From Acidobacteriota bacterium (GTDB lineage: Bacteria > Acidobacteriota > Vicinamibacteria > Fen-336), in the NCBI GenBank assembly GCA_003223555.1, contig QHVM01000058.1, positions 1 to 60,819 of the forward strand: 60,819 nt of DNA, read 5' to 3'. Under the pieces are notes generated by a model. The model was not told the origin of the DNA. It saw nothing but the letters and a program-made list of their open reading frames with translations, and searched no databases. A program made the position numbers and the translations under genes. Below, in pieces: positions 60,659 through 60,819 of the stretch (positions are counted from its first letter, which is position 1; every line of letters begins with the position of its first letter).

Positions 60659-60819
60659 TTACGGTTTCTTCGATTGCCTTCGCAGCCTGTCGACGAACTT
60701 ACGGACCCCGGCGTCATACGGCTCGCTCGGCGGCGTTGTCGAGGGCGGAGATAGCGAGACAAGATCATGAACAAGCAGGATCAGCCCAATGACTAGTCGC
60801 TGAGTCTCTTGCCGATCGA
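60659..60819 (-). CDS. C-terminal fragment of an unidentified protein, running off the right edge
   Basis: A minus-strand frame is open from the window edge to TAA at 60661-60659 (about 52 codons). It reads RQETQRLVIGLILLVHDLVS, then a Ser/Pro/Thr linker and VRKFVDRLRRQSKKP: one hydrophobic helix with a basic tail. Codon use is plausible but the family is unknown and the start is outside the window. Confidence 0.35.
   Translation of the reverse strand, partial: DRQETQRLVIGLILLVHDLVSLSPPSTTPPSEPYDAGVRKFVDRLRRQSKKP

Overview
Organism. The window is GC-rich throughout, its genes are packed head to tail with ATGA/GTGA/TTGA overlaps, and GTG and TTG starts are common. An outer membrane is clearly encoded: BamA, Skp/OmpH, a FabZ-LpxA fusion, LpxI, LptE, an LptF-LptG fusion and an outer-membrane barrel. 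Gene content and style fit a soil or subsurface Gram-negative lineage such as Methylomirabilota/Rokubacteria or a deep deltaproteobacterium. That placement is inference; no rRNA or tRNA is visible to anchor it.

Layout. 1-6293: tail of a ClpB/ClpC ATPase, then envelope genes bamA, skp, fabZ-lpxA, lpxI and a Gfo/Idh oxidoreductase. 6442-12172: TonB-like protein, SpoIID/LytB-domain protein, a lipoprotein and a secreted protein with 14 FG-GAP repeats. 12462-16453: DUF4388 protein, miaA, deoB and a BON-domain protein. 16503-21748: yceD-rpmF-plsX-fabD-fabG-acpP-fabF from a strong promoter, without fabH. 21890-23646: etfBA. 24113-28261 (minus): PI-phosphate-synthase-like CDP-alcohol phosphatidyltransferase, an oxidoreductase fused to a flippase-like membrane domain, and a class III aminotransferase; divergent from a PimA-like glycosyltransferase operon (28424-32329). 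32571-36792: leuS, lptE, holA, rpsT. 36838-40478: murJ, outer-membrane protein, xerD-like recombinase. 40854-49600: metK, PHP protein, broken LssY-like gene, hybrid kinase, ArsR-methyltransferase, ahcY. 49760-56693: lptFG (minus), GH57, an acetyl-CoA-synthetase fragment, thrB, thrC. 56705-58794: histidine kinase and response regulator (minus). 59083-60358: one intact AbrB-PIN toxin-antitoxin pair and one decayed RHH-PIN pair, then an AT-richer end.

How it works together. Most of the window is housekeeping: envelope assembly, type II fatty-acid synthesis, electron transfer, the SAM/SAH cycle and threonine synthesis. The most unusual part is 24113-29560, where phospholipid head-group attachment, sugar or cyclitol oxidation, transamination, membrane flipping and GT4 glycosylation sit together. 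I propose an undescribed amino- or glyco-phospholipid pathway.

Repeats and damage. Between genes lie at least three dispersed repeat families: CGCAGAG-type short repeats, a two-hairpin REP-like element (one copy lies between duplicated xerD 3' ends), and a 74-79 bp MITE-like imperfect palindrome. Several conserved genes (Gfo/Idh, leuS, lptG twice, LssY-like twice, the clp/bamA junction) carry small frame-breaking indels, which look more like assembly or consensus errors than parallel gene decay.
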